Shown here: piece by piece, positions 45,599 to 54,593 of the stretch | Layout of the letters: each line of letters starts with the position of its first letter | Numbering within the stretch: position 1 is the stretch's first letter | From: Chitinophaga pinensis | Lineage (GTDB): Bacteria > Bacteroidota > Bacteroidia > Chitinophagales > Chitinophagaceae | Assembly (NCBI RefSeq): GCF_007896845.1 | Contig: NZ_VOHS01000007.1 | Span: 1-64,000, forward strand | DNA: 64,000 bases | Direction of reading: 5' to 3' | Position numbers and translations under genes: made by a program | Notes under the pieces: model-generated | Told to the model about the DNA's origin: nothing | Databases searched by the model: none | Seen by the model: the letters and a program-made list of their open reading frames with translations, nothing else

Positions 45599-45979
45599 AT
45601 GAGTTTTGAAATAACCGGAAAACTGATTGTGAAATACAATACGATGCAGCGTAGCGAAACCTTTAAAACCAGAGAGTTCGTTATCGAAAAATCCGATGAT
45701 ATCAACGGCCGCGTTATAAACAACTACATCAAGTTCCAGGCGGTACAGGACAGAACTGCAATTGTAGATCGCTTCAACGAAGGTGAAACTGTGAAGGTAT
45801 ACTTCAATATCAAAGGTACTCGTTGGGAAAAAGATGGTAGAGTGAACTACATTACCAATCTGGACGCATGGCGCATGGAGTCTGTTGTAGCAGGTGGTCC
45901 TTCGGCTGATTCAATGCCAAATTATAACACCTCTCAGGAAATTTCTTCTGGTGGTCAGGCAGATGATTTACCATTCTAA
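45599..45979 (+). CDS. DUF3127 protein with SSB-like C-terminal tip
   Basis: A protein of 126 residues. The N-terminal 95 residues form the DUF3127 domain, an OB-fold-like small beta barrel (MSFEITGKLIVKYNTMQRSE, NNYIKFQAVQDRTAIVDRFN, GETVKVYFNIKGTRWEKDGR, YITNLDAWRME). A low-complexity linker rich in Gly, Ser and Asn leads to the end QADDLPF. The tip DDLPF is the same as the protein-interaction tip of single-stranded DNA-binding protein. With the OB-like fold and the place opposite dnaA, an SSB-like role in DNA replication or repair is plausible; nothing here proves DNA binding. Confidence 0.9.
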   Translation: MSFEITGKLIVKYNTMQRSETFKTREFVIEKSDDINGRVINNYIKFQAVQDRTAIVDRFNEGETVKVYFNIKGTRWEKDGRVNYITNLDAWRMESVVAGGPSADSMPNYNTSQEISSGGQADDLPF

Positions 45980-46015
45980 TTGCTCTGAGAATAACAACTC
46001 ATTAACAAAATAACT

Positions 46016-46050
46016 GAAAGCGGATACCTGAAATACGGGTATCCGTTTTC
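46016..46050 (+). terminator. Hairpin terminator after the DUF3127 gene
   Basis: A 13-bp stem (GAAAGCGGATACC 46016-46028 with GGTATCCGTTTTC 46038-46050, one G-T pair), 36 bases after the stop codon. Confidence 0.75.
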
Positions 46051-46084
46051 AATTGTTGGGATAACTACCTAACCAATTCGTGTC

Positions 46085-47647
46085 ATGATACAACAACTCT
46101 CGCTCAAATTGCTGCCATCCCAGGCAGCTTCTGATAGCAGCATTATCACGGAAGCTGCGGCCGCCCTCGGTGTTAAACCCGCTGCCATTACTGGCTTCCA
46201 TCTGCTCAAACGCTCTATAGACGCCCGTTCCCGTCAGGCGTACTTCATGCTCACCATCAAGGTGTTTGTGAACGAACCTTTTCAGGATAGAGAACGCATC
46301 ATACCGATATATGATGCCTTGCCCGCAAACGCGCCACAGGCCATCGTTATAGGGGCCGGGCCTGCAGGCCTCTTTGCTGCCCTGCGCCTGGTAGAAGCAG
46401 GTATCAGACCGATTGTACTTGAGCGGGGGAAAGATGTACGTGCAAGAAGAAGAGACCTTGCAGCACTGAATAAAACAGGTGTTGTCAATCCGGAGTCCAA
46501 CTATTGCTTCGGTGAAGGGGGAGCTGGTACATACTCTGATGGTAAGTTATATACCCGCTCTAATAAGCGTGGCGACATCAACCGCATACTCAGCATCTTC
46601 GTACACTTTGGTGCTACAGAAAAGATCATGTATGAAGCACATCCACACATAGGTACCAATAAGTTACCGCATATCATAGTGGCTATGCGTGAGCAGATTG
46701 TCAACAGCGGCGGACAAGTATTGTTTGAACAAAAGGTGACTGATATCCTGACTGCCAATAATCAGGTGACAGGTGTGAAAACGGCCGGCGGACAAACATT
46801 CGAAGCTGCTCAGATCATTCTTGCTACTGGCCACTCCGCGCGTGACATCTTCCATCTCTTACACCAGAAAAATATACTGATCGCCGCAAAACCATTTGCG
46901 CTGGGCGTACGCGTGGAACATCCACAGGCCCTGATTGACAGTGCACAGTATCATTGTCCGACCAGAAATGAATACCTCCCGCCTGCCAGCTACAGCCTTG
47001 TAGAACAGGTAGAAGGACGTGGTGTTTTTTCTTTCTGCATGTGTCCCGGTGGTATCATCGCACCTGCCTCCACAGATCCGGGAGAACTGGTCGTCAATGG
47101 ATGGTCACCATCCAGACGTGATAACCCCTACGCCAATTCAGGCATGGTGGTGACCGTAGATGAATCTGATTTCCAGATCTTTGCTGATAAAGGCCCGTTG
47201 GCAGCCATGTACTATCAACAAATGGTAGAGCGTACAGCCTTTACTGCTGGCGGGGGACAATTTGTAGCGCCCGCTCAACGAATGACGGATTTTGTCCACA
47301 GTAAGGTTTCCACAACTTTACCCTCCTGCTCTTATTTACCCGGTGTAAACAGCACCAATCTCCGTGATGTCCTTCCAGTTAGTGTGCACAGCCGTCTGTC
47401 AGAAGCCTTCAAGGCCTTTGGCCGTAAGATGAAAGGATATTATACAGCAGATGCTATACTGGTAGCTACTGAATCCCGCACTTCCTCTCCCGTACGTATT
47501 CCGCGTGAAGACGAAACATTGATGCATCCGCAGATCAGCGGCCTTTATCCTTGTGGAGAAGGTGCCGGTTATGCAGGTGGTATCGTGTCAGCAGCAATGG
47601 ACGGAGAACGCGTCGCAGAGCGTATTATAGCTTTCTATCACAGGTAA
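46085..47647 (+). CDS. COG2509-type FAD-dependent oxidoreductase
   Basis: A protein of 520 residues. An N-terminal region of about 80 residues precedes the FAD Rossmann motif [20 protein letters not shown] (87-106) and the family marks PIVLERGKDVRARRRDLAAL, NYCFGEGGAGTYSDGKLYTR and HIGTNKLPHIIVAMREQI. A second FAD contact lies near the C terminus (LYPCGEGAGYAGGIVSAAMD). The family is widespread, cytoplasmic and of uncertain substrate ('uncharacterised FAD-dependent dehydrogenase'). A stand-alone gene between a terminator and the histidine kinase gene. Confidence 0.9.
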   Translation: MIQQLSLKLLPSQAASDSSIITEAAAALGVKPAAITGFHLLKRSIDARSRQAYFMLTIKVFVNEPFQDRERIIPIYDALPANAPQAIVIGAGPAGLFAALRLVEAGIRPIVLERGKDVRARRRDLAALNKTGVVNPESNYCFGEGGAGTYSDGKLYTRSNKRGDINRILSIFVHFGATEKIMYEAHPHIGTNKLPHIIVAMREQIVNSGGQVLFEQKVTDILTANNQVTGVKTAGGQTFEAAQIILATGHSARDIFHLLHQKNILIAAKPFALGVRVEHPQALIDSAQYHCPTRNEYLPPASYSLVEQVEGRGVFSFCMCPGGIIAPASTDPGELVVNGWSPSRRDNPYANSGMVVTVDESDFQIFADKGPLAAMYYQQMVERTAFTAGGGQFVAPAQRMTDFVHSKVSTTLPSCSYLPGVNSTNLRDVLPVSVHSRLSEAFKAFGRKMKGYYTADAILVATESRTSSPVRIPREDETLMHPQISGLYPCGEGAGYAGGIVSAAMDGERVAERIIAFYHR

Positions 47648-47717
47648 TATCCGTTTTATCACACTTTTCTGAAAAGTGTGGAAGGGATAACTATCATTGC
47701 TGAAAGATTTTATCCTT

Positions 47718-49223
47718 ATGAACCAGCTCAGAAAAATAGAACTCGGTGTTGCTACAGCAATCTTCCTGTTGCTCCTGTTCGCTCTTTTGTATAAGAGCGT
47801 TAACTACAACGTATTTGAACTGCAACATGAATATGGTTATAAGTTCGCCAGATACGATCAGGTATTTGACTATTATAAACATTACCTGTTACCATTACTG
47901 GCGCATATTACAATTGTGTATCTCGCTTTTGTAAGTATCAACAGCTGGATCATGCCAGCGTTCTACGAGCAGGGCAAATGGAAAATAGGCACTTTGTTGT
48001 TAATCGCGACCTGCGGAGCAGTATTTCTGGTCATAATGACGGCTTCCACGTGGTATAACGGATATCTGTTTGGTGTGTACAGTACACGTAAGGGCGTGCA
48101 TATGCATTGTGCAAAGTCAGCTTTTATCATTACAATATTCTACATAACACTGTACGCTTTATATTATGGGGTCAAACAACTCTATTTTCAACAGCTGCAT
48201 CCGAAAATTGTCAGCAAACCCTGGTTTGCACAGATCAGAGCTGAAGCGATTGTTATACTACTGCTGATTGTAGTCTTTACTTTAGTAACGCCCGGTAATA
48301 ACATCGCGAAGGTGGCCATATTGGGGCTTATCGGATTTTATTATGGTGTTGTGTACTTCGTTTCACAGTACCGTCTGCTACCCCGGTATCATTTGCATCA
48401 GGATCGTCGTTTGTTGGTAAGAGATGCCGCTTTTGTTTATCTGATGATATTTACATTGTCACCGGTGTTGCTGTTCATACTGATGCCGCATCATTCAAGA
48501 GATGCGCTTCTTAGTTGTCTGGCATTATTCGCAGGTGCAGTGCTTGTTGTACTACCATTATCATATTGGATATTCTATTTGCGACAGTCCCGTAGTGATA
48601 CTATATTAGGATTGCGTAAAGCACTTGATCAGTCTGAAACCGGACTGGACTTTCTCCGCTGGCAGATCAACCCGCATTTTCTCTTTAATGCACTCAATAC
48701 TTTATATGGTACTGCCCTGACAGAGAAAGCGCCTGCCACCAGCGAAGGCATACAAAAGCTGGGAGACATGATGCGCTTTATGTTACATGATAACATGCAG
48801 GAGCGTATTTCCCTTTCAAAAGAAATAGCCTATCTGCAGAATTATATCGCGTTACAACGTTTGCGTACGCAAGGCTCTTCTGACATCGGTATAGAAGTTA
48901 ATATTGATGATACACATTGTGATCACGAAATAGCACCCATGTTGCTCATCCCATTTGTAGAAAATGCGTTTAAACATGGTATCAGCTCACGTAACAAGTC
49001 ACGTATCACCATGTCATTATCCTGTACTCCGGAAAAGATCTTCTTTGATGTATATAATACTGTTCATGCCAGCAGAGCAGGTGAAATAGAAAATGACAGT
49101 ATGGGTATCGGTCTGCAGAATGTACGGCAGCGTCTGGCATTGCTCTATCCACGTAAACATGAACTGAGCATCCGCGAAACCACCACAGAATATTTTGTCC
49201 ATCTTACTATTCAGATTGTATGA
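47718..49223 (+). CDS. LytS/YehU-type sensor histidine kinase
   Basis: A protein of 501 residues from ATG 47718 (MNQLRKIELGVATAIFLLLL). It has about seven to eight membrane helices in the first 290 residues, then a His_kinase domain with LDFLRWQINPHFLFNALNTL (phospho-accepting His near residue 320) and a HATPase_c domain (MLLIPFVENAFKHGISSRNK, MGIGLQNVRQRLALLYP). It overlaps the response regulator gene by four bases (ATGA). With the ABC genes downstream it forms a sensor/regulator/exporter set of the kind that answers cell-envelope stress. Confidence 0.93.
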   Translation: MNQLRKIELGVATAIFLLLLFALLYKSVNYNVFELQHEYGYKFARYDQVFDYYKHYLLPLLAHITIVYLAFVSINSWIMPAFYEQGKWKIGTLLLIATCGAVFLVIMTASTWYNGYLFGVYSTRKGVHMHCAKSAFIITIFYITLYALYYGVKQLYFQQLHPKIVSKPWFAQIRAEAIVILLLIVVFTLVTPGNNIAKVAILGLIGFYYGVVYFVSQYRLLPRYHLHQDRRLLVRDAAFVYLMIFTLSPVLLFILMPHHSRDALLSCLALFAGAVLVVLPLSYWIFYLRQSRSDTILGLRKALDQSETGLDFLRWQINPHFLFNALNTLYGTALTEKAPATSEGIQKLGDMMRFMLHDNMQERISLSKEIAYLQNYIALQRLRTQGSSDIGIEVNIDDTHCDHEIAPMLLIPFVENAFKHGISSRNKSRITMSLSCTPEKIFFDVYNTVHASRAGEIENDSMGIGLQNVRQRLALLYPRKHELSIRETTTEYFVHLTIQIV

Positions 49224-49912
49224 CATTAACCGCTATCGCGATAGATGATGAACAGGTCGCATTGTCAGTAATACGTACGCATGCGGCACAGGTTCCCTTT
49301 CTGGATATCAGGGGATATTTCACTGATCCTTTTGAAGCGTTGGAGTATCTGCAAAAGGAAAAGGTCGATCTGTTGTTTCTGGATATCCGGATGCCGGATA
49401 TATCCGGTCTGGAGTTGATGACGACTGTACCCGGTGCACCCATGGTGATCTTTACCACCGCCTACTCCGAACATGCCGTACAAAGTTTTGAACTGGATGC
49501 ACTGGATTATCTGCTCAAACCATTTTCCTTTGAACGCTTTCTCAAAGCCTGCAATAAAGCCAAAGCATTGCAGGTATTAATAGGTCAGCGATCAAAGTCA
49601 GATGTGCCTGCTCATATCATGCTTAAAAGCGGATATGAACAGTATAAAGTCATGCTGGATGATATCCTTTACCTTGAAAGTGCCGGCAACTATATCAACT
49701 TTGTTTTGAAAGACAAACGTATCCTGTCGCGTTTGTCTATGCAGGAAGCCCTCGCCTTGTTACCCCCGGCCCAATTTACAAGAGTACACCGCTCTTTTAT
49801 CGTTGCTAATAATAAGATTGATAAGGTGGACAGGAGTGCAGTATATATAGGAAGTGTCGCTATCAGCATAGGAGCGGCTTATGCATTGGCTGTAGGAGAG
49901 ATATTTGGGTGA
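49220..49912 (+). CDS. LytTR-family response regulator
   Basis: A protein of 230 residues. Receiver domain with Asp9-Asp10, phospho-acceptor Asp55 in LLFLDIRMPDISGLEL, Thr in MVIFTTAYSEHAV and Lys in LDYLLKPFSFERFLK. The C-terminal LytTR DNA-binding domain has DDILYLESAGNYINFVLKDK, ILSRLSMQEALALLPPAQFT and RVHRSFIVANNKID. It is the partner of the kinase just upstream. The ABC transporter genes start 32 bases later and may be its targets. Confidence 0.94.
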   Translation: MTLTAIAIDDEQVALSVIRTHAAQVPFLDIRGYFTDPFEALEYLQKEKVDLLFLDIRMPDISGLELMTTVPGAPMVIFTTAYSEHAVQSFELDALDYLLKPFSFERFLKACNKAKALQVLIGQRSKSDVPAHIMLKSGYEQYKVMLDDILYLESAGNYINFVLKDKRILSRLSMQEALALLPPAQFTRVHRSFIVANNKIDKVDRSAVYIGSVAISIGAAYALAVGEIFG

Positions 49913-49944
49913 GAAATCCCATATAATTTTTTTACATTTAATCT

Positions 49945-50910
49945 ATGAACCTCATAGAAATAAAACACCTGTATAAACACTATGCCACCCATAAAGCTGT
50001 AGACGATATCAGCTTTGCGATTCCCAAAGGAAGCATATTCGGATTATTGGGTCCCAACGGCGCGGGGAAGACGACGTTGCTGCGTATGATCACCGGTATC
50101 TTTTATCCGGATAATGGGGAGATACTTTTCAATGGACGTCCGTTCGATCCACAAACGGATATTCATTCCATTGGCTATATGCCGGAAGAGAGAGGATTGT
50201 ACAAGAAGATGAAAGTGGGGGAACAAGCCTTGTACCTGGCACAGCTGAAAGGCATGTCAGAGCGGGATGCAAAAGACAAGATCAAATATTGGTTTGATAA
50301 ATTTGAGATCAACAGCTGGTATAATAAGAAGGTGGAAGAGCTGAGTAAGGGGATGCAACAAAAAGTACAGTTTATTTCTACGATCATGCATAGTCCCGAT
50401 CTGCTCATATTAGATGAACCATTTTCAGGTCTGGACCCTATCAACGCCAACCTTATCAAGCAGGAGATATTTGACCTCAGTAAGAATGGTACGACTATCA
50501 TCTTTTCTACCCACAGAATGGAGCAGGTAGAAGAGATCTGTGATCGTATTGTATTGGTTAATCAGGGTAAGAAATTACTGGATGGAGAAGTTAAACAGAT
50601 CAAACAGGACTTTAAACAACACCTGTTCCGCATTGGTTTTGGTGTGATGCCTAACTTCGCACAGGTAGCTACGCATCACTTCTCTATCATTAAACAGGAG
50701 CAGCTTGCTTACACTGTAAAACTTACAGAAGGAAGTACCAACAACGACATACTGGCGCATTTCATCCGTCATAATGTGCCTATTACTTCTTTTCAGGAGA
50801 TACTGCCTTCTATCAATGAGGTATTCATTCAACAGGTGACTTCCATGACCGGCGAACCGCCTCAGGTTGCCGGTATAGATGAAAGTTCAAAGGCTTTCAC
50901 CAACAACTGA
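49945..50910 (+). CDS. ABC transporter ATP-binding protein (NatA-like)
   Basis: A protein of 321 residues. Walker A in GLLGPNGAGKTTLLRMITGI, signature ELSKGMQQKVQFISTIMHSP, Walker B DLLILDEPFSGLDPINANL, H-loop IIFSTHRMEQVEE. The C-terminal extension of about 100 residues (YTVKLTEGSTNNDIL...) is typical of NatA-like exporter ATPases with a DUF4162 domain. The permease follows after 60 bases. The substrate is unknown; related pairs export sodium or hydrophobic agents. Confidence 0.94.
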   Translation: MNLIEIKHLYKHYATHKAVDDISFAIPKGSIFGLLGPNGAGKTTLLRMITGIFYPDNGEILFNGRPFDPQTDIHSIGYMPEERGLYKKMKVGEQALYLAQLKGMSERDAKDKIKYWFDKFEINSWYNKKVEELSKGMQQKVQFISTIMHSPDLLILDEPFSGLDPINANLIKQEIFDLSKNGTTIIFSTHRMEQVEEICDRIVLVNQGKKLLDGEVKQIKQDFKQHLFRIGFGVMPNFAQVATHHFSIIKQEQLAYTVKLTEGSTNNDILAHFIRHNVPITSFQEILPSINEVFIQQVTSMTGEPPQVAGIDESSKAFTNN

Positions 50911-50970
50911 TCATAGTAGCTTAATTACATTACAACTCCTATTTCCTCATCGCAACTCCCGATTGTTTTT

Positions 50971-52284
50971 ATGAACAAAATCTGGCTCATTATAAAAAGA
51001 GAATTTATTACCCGTGTAAGGAAACGTTCTTTCCTGATCGTTACTCTGCTTGTGCCCTTATTCTTCGCTGCCATGATCGTTGTGCCGATCCTGATAGCCA
51101 CCAACTCAAAAGAAGAAAAACGGATAGCAGTGATCGATGACAGTCACCTGTTCCTGAACCGTTTTCCGGATGATAAAGGCGTGTACTATAAATATCTGCA
51201 GAATACAAGTATTGACTCTTTTCAGACTAAATATGCAGAATATGGTTATTCCGGTCTGCTGTATATTCCACAGCTCGACATTGACCGTCCATCTGGTGTT
51301 ACTTACTATAGCGATGCCCAGCCGGGTCTTTCTGTTGAAAGCAAGCTGACACGCCGGGTAAATGACCTGATAGAAGAAGAACGCTTAAAGAAAGCCAATA
51401 TTGACGCAGAACAGCTGAAAGCCGTAAAAGCAGATATCAGTATTGAATTCAGAACAGGCAACGAAGGACAGAAAGGAAGTGCCGCTGTTGCCTATGGTGT
51501 AGGATATGCCAGCGGTTTCATTATCTATATCATCCTGATGTTTTTCGGTATGTCTGTTATGCGTGGTGTAATGGAAGAGAAAGTGAGTCGTATAGCCGAA
51601 GTGATGATCTCCAGTGTAAAACCATTCCAGCTGATGATGGGTAAGATTATTGGTATTGCAGCAGTCGGACTTCTGCAGTTCCTGATATGGGTCGCGCTGA
51701 TCGCCACCATACAACTCATATTGCCGTTATTTATTTCCGGTGATGCGGTTGCTGCCATGAATGATGGTAATACCATGATGCAGGGCGGTAGCAATGCTGC
51801 GATGGTTGAAGCGATCGAAAAGATCCAGTTTGTAGTGGGCAGCGTGAACTGGACAGCTGTGATCACCTGTTTTATATTCTATTTCCTCGGCGGTTATCTC
51901 TTTTATTCTGCATTATTCGCAGCCGTAGGTAGTCTGGTGAATGAAGATCCGACAGATGCGCAGGCACTGACCTTCCCGATCACCCTGCCCATCATTATTG
52001 GTATTATGGTGATGATCTCCTCGGTGCAAAATCCATCCGGACCGGTGGCTTTCTGGGGCAGTATTATACCTTTCACCTCTCCGATGGTGATGATGGCACG
52101 TATCCCTTATGGCGTGCCGGGAACAGTGCCGTACTGGCAGCTGGGATTGTCAATGAGTTTGCTGATCGTAGGTTTTCTGTTTACCACATGGATGGCGGGT
52201 AAAATCTATCGTACCGGTATATTGATGTATGGTAAGAAGATTACCTGGAAAGAGGCGCTGAAATGGGTAAGCAGAAAGGCATAA
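50971..52284 (+). CDS. ABC-2 type permease (NatB-like)
   Basis: A protein of 437 residues. A first helix (about 20-45; FLIVTLLVPLFFAAMIVVPI) is followed by a large extracytoplasmic region of about 130 residues and then five or six helices in the second half (GYASGFIIYIILMFFGMSVM, IIGIAAVGLLQFLIWVALIA, VNWTAVITCFIFYFLGGYLF, ALTFPITLPIIIGIMVMISS, WQLGLSMSLLIVGFLFTTWM). The motif GVMEEKVSRIAEVMISSVKP is the conserved cytoplasmic helix of ABC-2 permeases. It forms the exporter with the preceding ATPase. Confidence 0.93.
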   Translation: MNKIWLIIKREFITRVRKRSFLIVTLLVPLFFAAMIVVPILIATNSKEEKRIAVIDDSHLFLNRFPDDKGVYYKYLQNTSIDSFQTKYAEYGYSGLLYIPQLDIDRPSGVTYYSDAQPGLSVESKLTRRVNDLIEEERLKKANIDAEQLKAVKADISIEFRTGNEGQKGSAAVAYGVGYASGFIIYIILMFFGMSVMRGVMEEKVSRIAEVMISSVKPFQLMMGKIIGIAAVGLLQFLIWVALIATIQLILPLFISGDAVAAMNDGNTMMQGGSNAAMVEAIEKIQFVVGSVNWTAVITCFIFYFLGGYLFYSALFAAVGSLVNEDPTDAQALTFPITLPIIIGIMVMISSVQNPSGPVAFWGSIIPFTSPMVMMARIPYGVPGTVPYWQLGLSMSLLIVGFLFTTWMAGKIYRTGILMYGKKITWKEALKWVSRKA

Positions 52285-52293
52285 TGCATAGCG

Positions 52294-53229
52294 TTAGCTA
52301 TTCAATTGACGGATGGTCTGATTAAACTCCTCCCATATTTCTATAACGATTTCTCTGGCAGGTTTAAGTGTATGAATCAATGCACTTACCTGTCCGATTT
52401 CGAGTTCACCTTCCTCCATATTACCCTCAAACATACCCGCTTTGGCGCGGGCACGACCCAGCAAAGTCTTTAATATTTCAGGATCGGCACCTTTGTCTTC
52501 TGCCTCCTTAACGCTCTGGAAGAAATTGTTTTTCAATAACCTTACGGGTGTCAGCTTTTTCATGGTCAGCATGGTATCACCTTCTTTGGCATCAATGATC
52601 GCCTGTTTGAATTGCTCATGAGAAGATGCTTCCGGCGTTGCTACAAAACGGCTGCCTACCTGTACACCCTCTGCTCCCAATGCGAATGCAGCTGTCATTG
52701 CTTTTCCGGAGCCAATACCGCCTGCTGCAATGACCGGGATCTTTACCTGTTCGCATACGGCAGGAATCAATACCATTGTCGTAGTTTCTTCTCTTCCGTT
52801 ATGTCCACCGGCTTCAAAGCCTTCTGCTACTACAGCGTCTACGCCGGCTGCTTCACTTTTGGCTGCAAAGAAGGCGCTGGATACCACGTGTACGACAGTG
52901 ATACCTGCTGCTTTCAGGATAGGTGTCCAGGTTTTTGGATTGCCTGCTGAAGTAAAAACGATGGGTACTTTTTCTTCAATAACGATGTCAATCAACTGAT
53001 TGATATCCGGGTAGAGGAGCGGGATATTTACACCGAAAGGTTTATCTGTCGCCTGTTTGCATTTCCGGATGTGTTCTCTGAGTGTGTCGGGGTACATACT
53101 GCCGGCGCCGATTAATCCGAGGCCGCCTGCATTGCTGACAGCACTGGCCAGTTTCCAGCCGCTGGCCCAGATCATACCTGCCTGGATGATGGGGTATTGA
53201 ATGTGGAATAGTTGGGTGATACGGTTCAT
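52294..53229 (-). CDS. Nitronate monooxygenase / FabK-like flavoenzyme
   Basis: A protein of 311 residues from ATG 53229 (MNRITQLFHIQYPIIQAGMI). It is an FMN-binding TIM barrel: SAVSNAGGLGLIGAGSM, AGGHNGREETTTMVLIPAV, VIAAGGIGSGKAMTAAFALG, GAEGVQVGSRFVAT. This group includes enoyl-ACP reductase FabK and nitronate monooxygenase (2-nitropropane dioxygenase); the two cannot be told apart safely here. An earlier start at 53277 would add 16 residues that are not family-like. It faces the ABC permease gene tail to tail with only a nine-base gap. Confidence 0.88.
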   Translation of the reverse strand: MNRITQLFHIQYPIIQAGMIWASGWKLASAVSNAGGLGLIGAGSMYPDTLREHIRKCKQATDKPFGVNIPLLYPDINQLIDIVIEEKVPIVFTSAGNPKTWTPILKAAGITVVHVVSSAFFAAKSEAAGVDAVVAEGFEAGGHNGREETTTMVLIPAVCEQVKIPVIAAGGIGSGKAMTAAFALGAEGVQVGSRFVATPEASSHEQFKQAIIDAKEGDTMLTMKKLTPVRLLKNNFFQSVKEAEDKGADPEILKTLLGRARAKAGMFEGNMEEGELEIGQVSALIHTLKPAREIVIEIWEEFNQTIRQLNS

Positions 53230-53249
53230 GGAATGAAAATAAGGAAAAA

Positions 53250-53293
53250 TCACAGGCTGATGGTAGACAGAGGCCATTACTATCAGCCTGTGA
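53250..53293 (-). terminator. Hairpin between the NMO/FabK and nucleotidyltransferase genes
   Basis: A 12-bp stem (TCACAGGCTGAT 53250-53261, ATCAGCCTGTGA 53282-53293) with a 20-base loop, just after the stop of the gene ending at 53307 on the minus strand. Confidence 0.65.
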
Positions 53294-53306
53294 TGAAGTA
53301 GGGGGC

Positions 53307-54299
53307 TTACCCCAGATCTATCTCCGTATTATCCCCGATGTTCAGGCTCTGGCTCAACCCGCGGATATTCGCATCACTACCGATCAGCGACGATTTCAGC
53401 ACTACTTCATACAAGTTACTGAATGAGCCGATGATAGAGTCTTTTACGATGGAGTAATTGATCACAGTGTTATCGCCTATGGCCACATTAGGACCAATGA
53501 TAGAGTTTTTGATACTGCAGCCCTCTGCAATGCTCACAGGCGGTATAATAATCGTATTCTCATAAGCCTGAGCCGGATTATTATCCATTTTGTATTTGCT
53601 GAGCAGAATGGCGTTTGTTTCGAGCAGGGTGTCTTTACGGCCACAATCGAACCAGTTGTTGACTTTAAAGGTCTTAAAGGTCACACCATGTTCGATCATA
53701 CACTGCAGGGCGTCAGTCAGCTGAAATTCGTCGTGCGACTTCTTCTGATGCAGGATATTCTGTTCGAGGCAGTCGTATAACTGTGGGGTCTCTTTTATCT
53801 TATAGACCCCTACGAGTGCCAGATTTGACTTCGGAATCTGTGGCTTCTCCACTACCCGGATGATATTATTCTCTTCATTCAGTTCGGCAACACCGAAGTT
53901 ACGTGGGTCATCCACTTTTTTCAGACCCAGCATAGATACCGGTGCAGCGATCAGTTCCTGAAAATTGCCTTCGCAGATGGTATCTCCCAATACGATCAGG
54001 ATTTCATCATCCTGTACCACCTGTCTGGTCAGCAGGATGGCATGTCCGGTACCCTCACGGCTGTTTTGCTGCACGAAATGGCAGGTCAGGTGAGGATATT
54101 TCTGTTGCACATAGTGCTGGATCTTGTCGCCCAGATATCCGATGACAAATACAAATTCGTTGATGCCGGCTTCTACCAGCTGGTCAATGATAATACTTAA
54201 TATCGTTCTGCCCGCGAGGGGAATTAATGCTTTCGGCTGTGTATATGTGTGAGGTCGTAGCTTGGTGCCGGCACCGGCTACAGGTATTATGGCCTTCAT
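53307..54299 (-). CDS. Sugar-1-phosphate nucleotidyltransferase
   Basis: A protein of 330 residues. The N-terminal nucleotidyltransferase domain has the signature MKAIIPVAGAGTKLRPHTYT with QPKALIPLAG and the catalytic metal-binding region EILIVLGDTICEGNFQELI. The second half is a left-handed beta-helix of hexapeptide repeats (PPVSIAEGCSIKNSIIGPNV, AIGDNTVINYSIVKDSIIGS). It resembles glucose-1-phosphate thymidylyl- and GDP-mannose-type pyrophosphorylases. The product is an activated sugar for envelope polysaccharide or cell wall. It is divergent from glyA with no sugar genes adjoining, so the exact sugar is open. Confidence 0.9.
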   Translation of the reverse strand: MKAIIPVAGAGTKLRPHTYTQPKALIPLAGRTILSIIIDQLVEAGINEFVFVIGYLGDKIQHYVQQKYPHLTCHFVQQNSREGTGHAILLTRQVVQDDEILIVLGDTICEGNFQELIAAPVSMLGLKKVDDPRNFGVAELNEENNIIRVVEKPQIPKSNLALVGVYKIKETPQLYDCLEQNILHQKKSHDEFQLTDALQCMIEHGVTFKTFKVNNWFDCGRKDTLLETNAILLSKYKMDNNPAQAYENTIIIPPVSIAEGCSIKNSIIGPNVAIGDNTVINYSIVKDSIIGSFSNLYEVVLKSSLIGSDANIRGLSQSLNIGDNTEIDLG

Positions 54300-54560
54300 G
54301 TACGCAGGTTAGGTTTAATAATCTCGTTCTCGTACCGAGGGCGTGAAGGTAGAACAAAAAATGAAAATAGTCCATAGGGCTGAAGTACAGGATGTTAGGC
54401 AGAATCGGGCTAGAAAAATCATCGGCCTGTTATAAGATATAATAATTATTGTCTATGACAAATATAGTTTCCTAGTTTTTATGACTGTCGTATTGTCTTT
54501 TTGTAGGAAAAAAAACTATTGAATAGCTGATATTGACTATGCACTATTCACAAATTCGAT

Positions 54561-54568
54561 TACCTTTG
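54561..54568 (+). promoter_or_regulatory. Likely -7 element of glyA
   Basis: TACCTTTG fits TAnnTTTG and lies 25 bases before the glyA start codon. A TTG at 54533-54535 is slightly too far upstream (25-base spacer), so only the -7 box is claimed. Confidence 0.5.
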
Positions 54569-54593
54569 CAGCAAATTTTCAAAGTTTCATACA

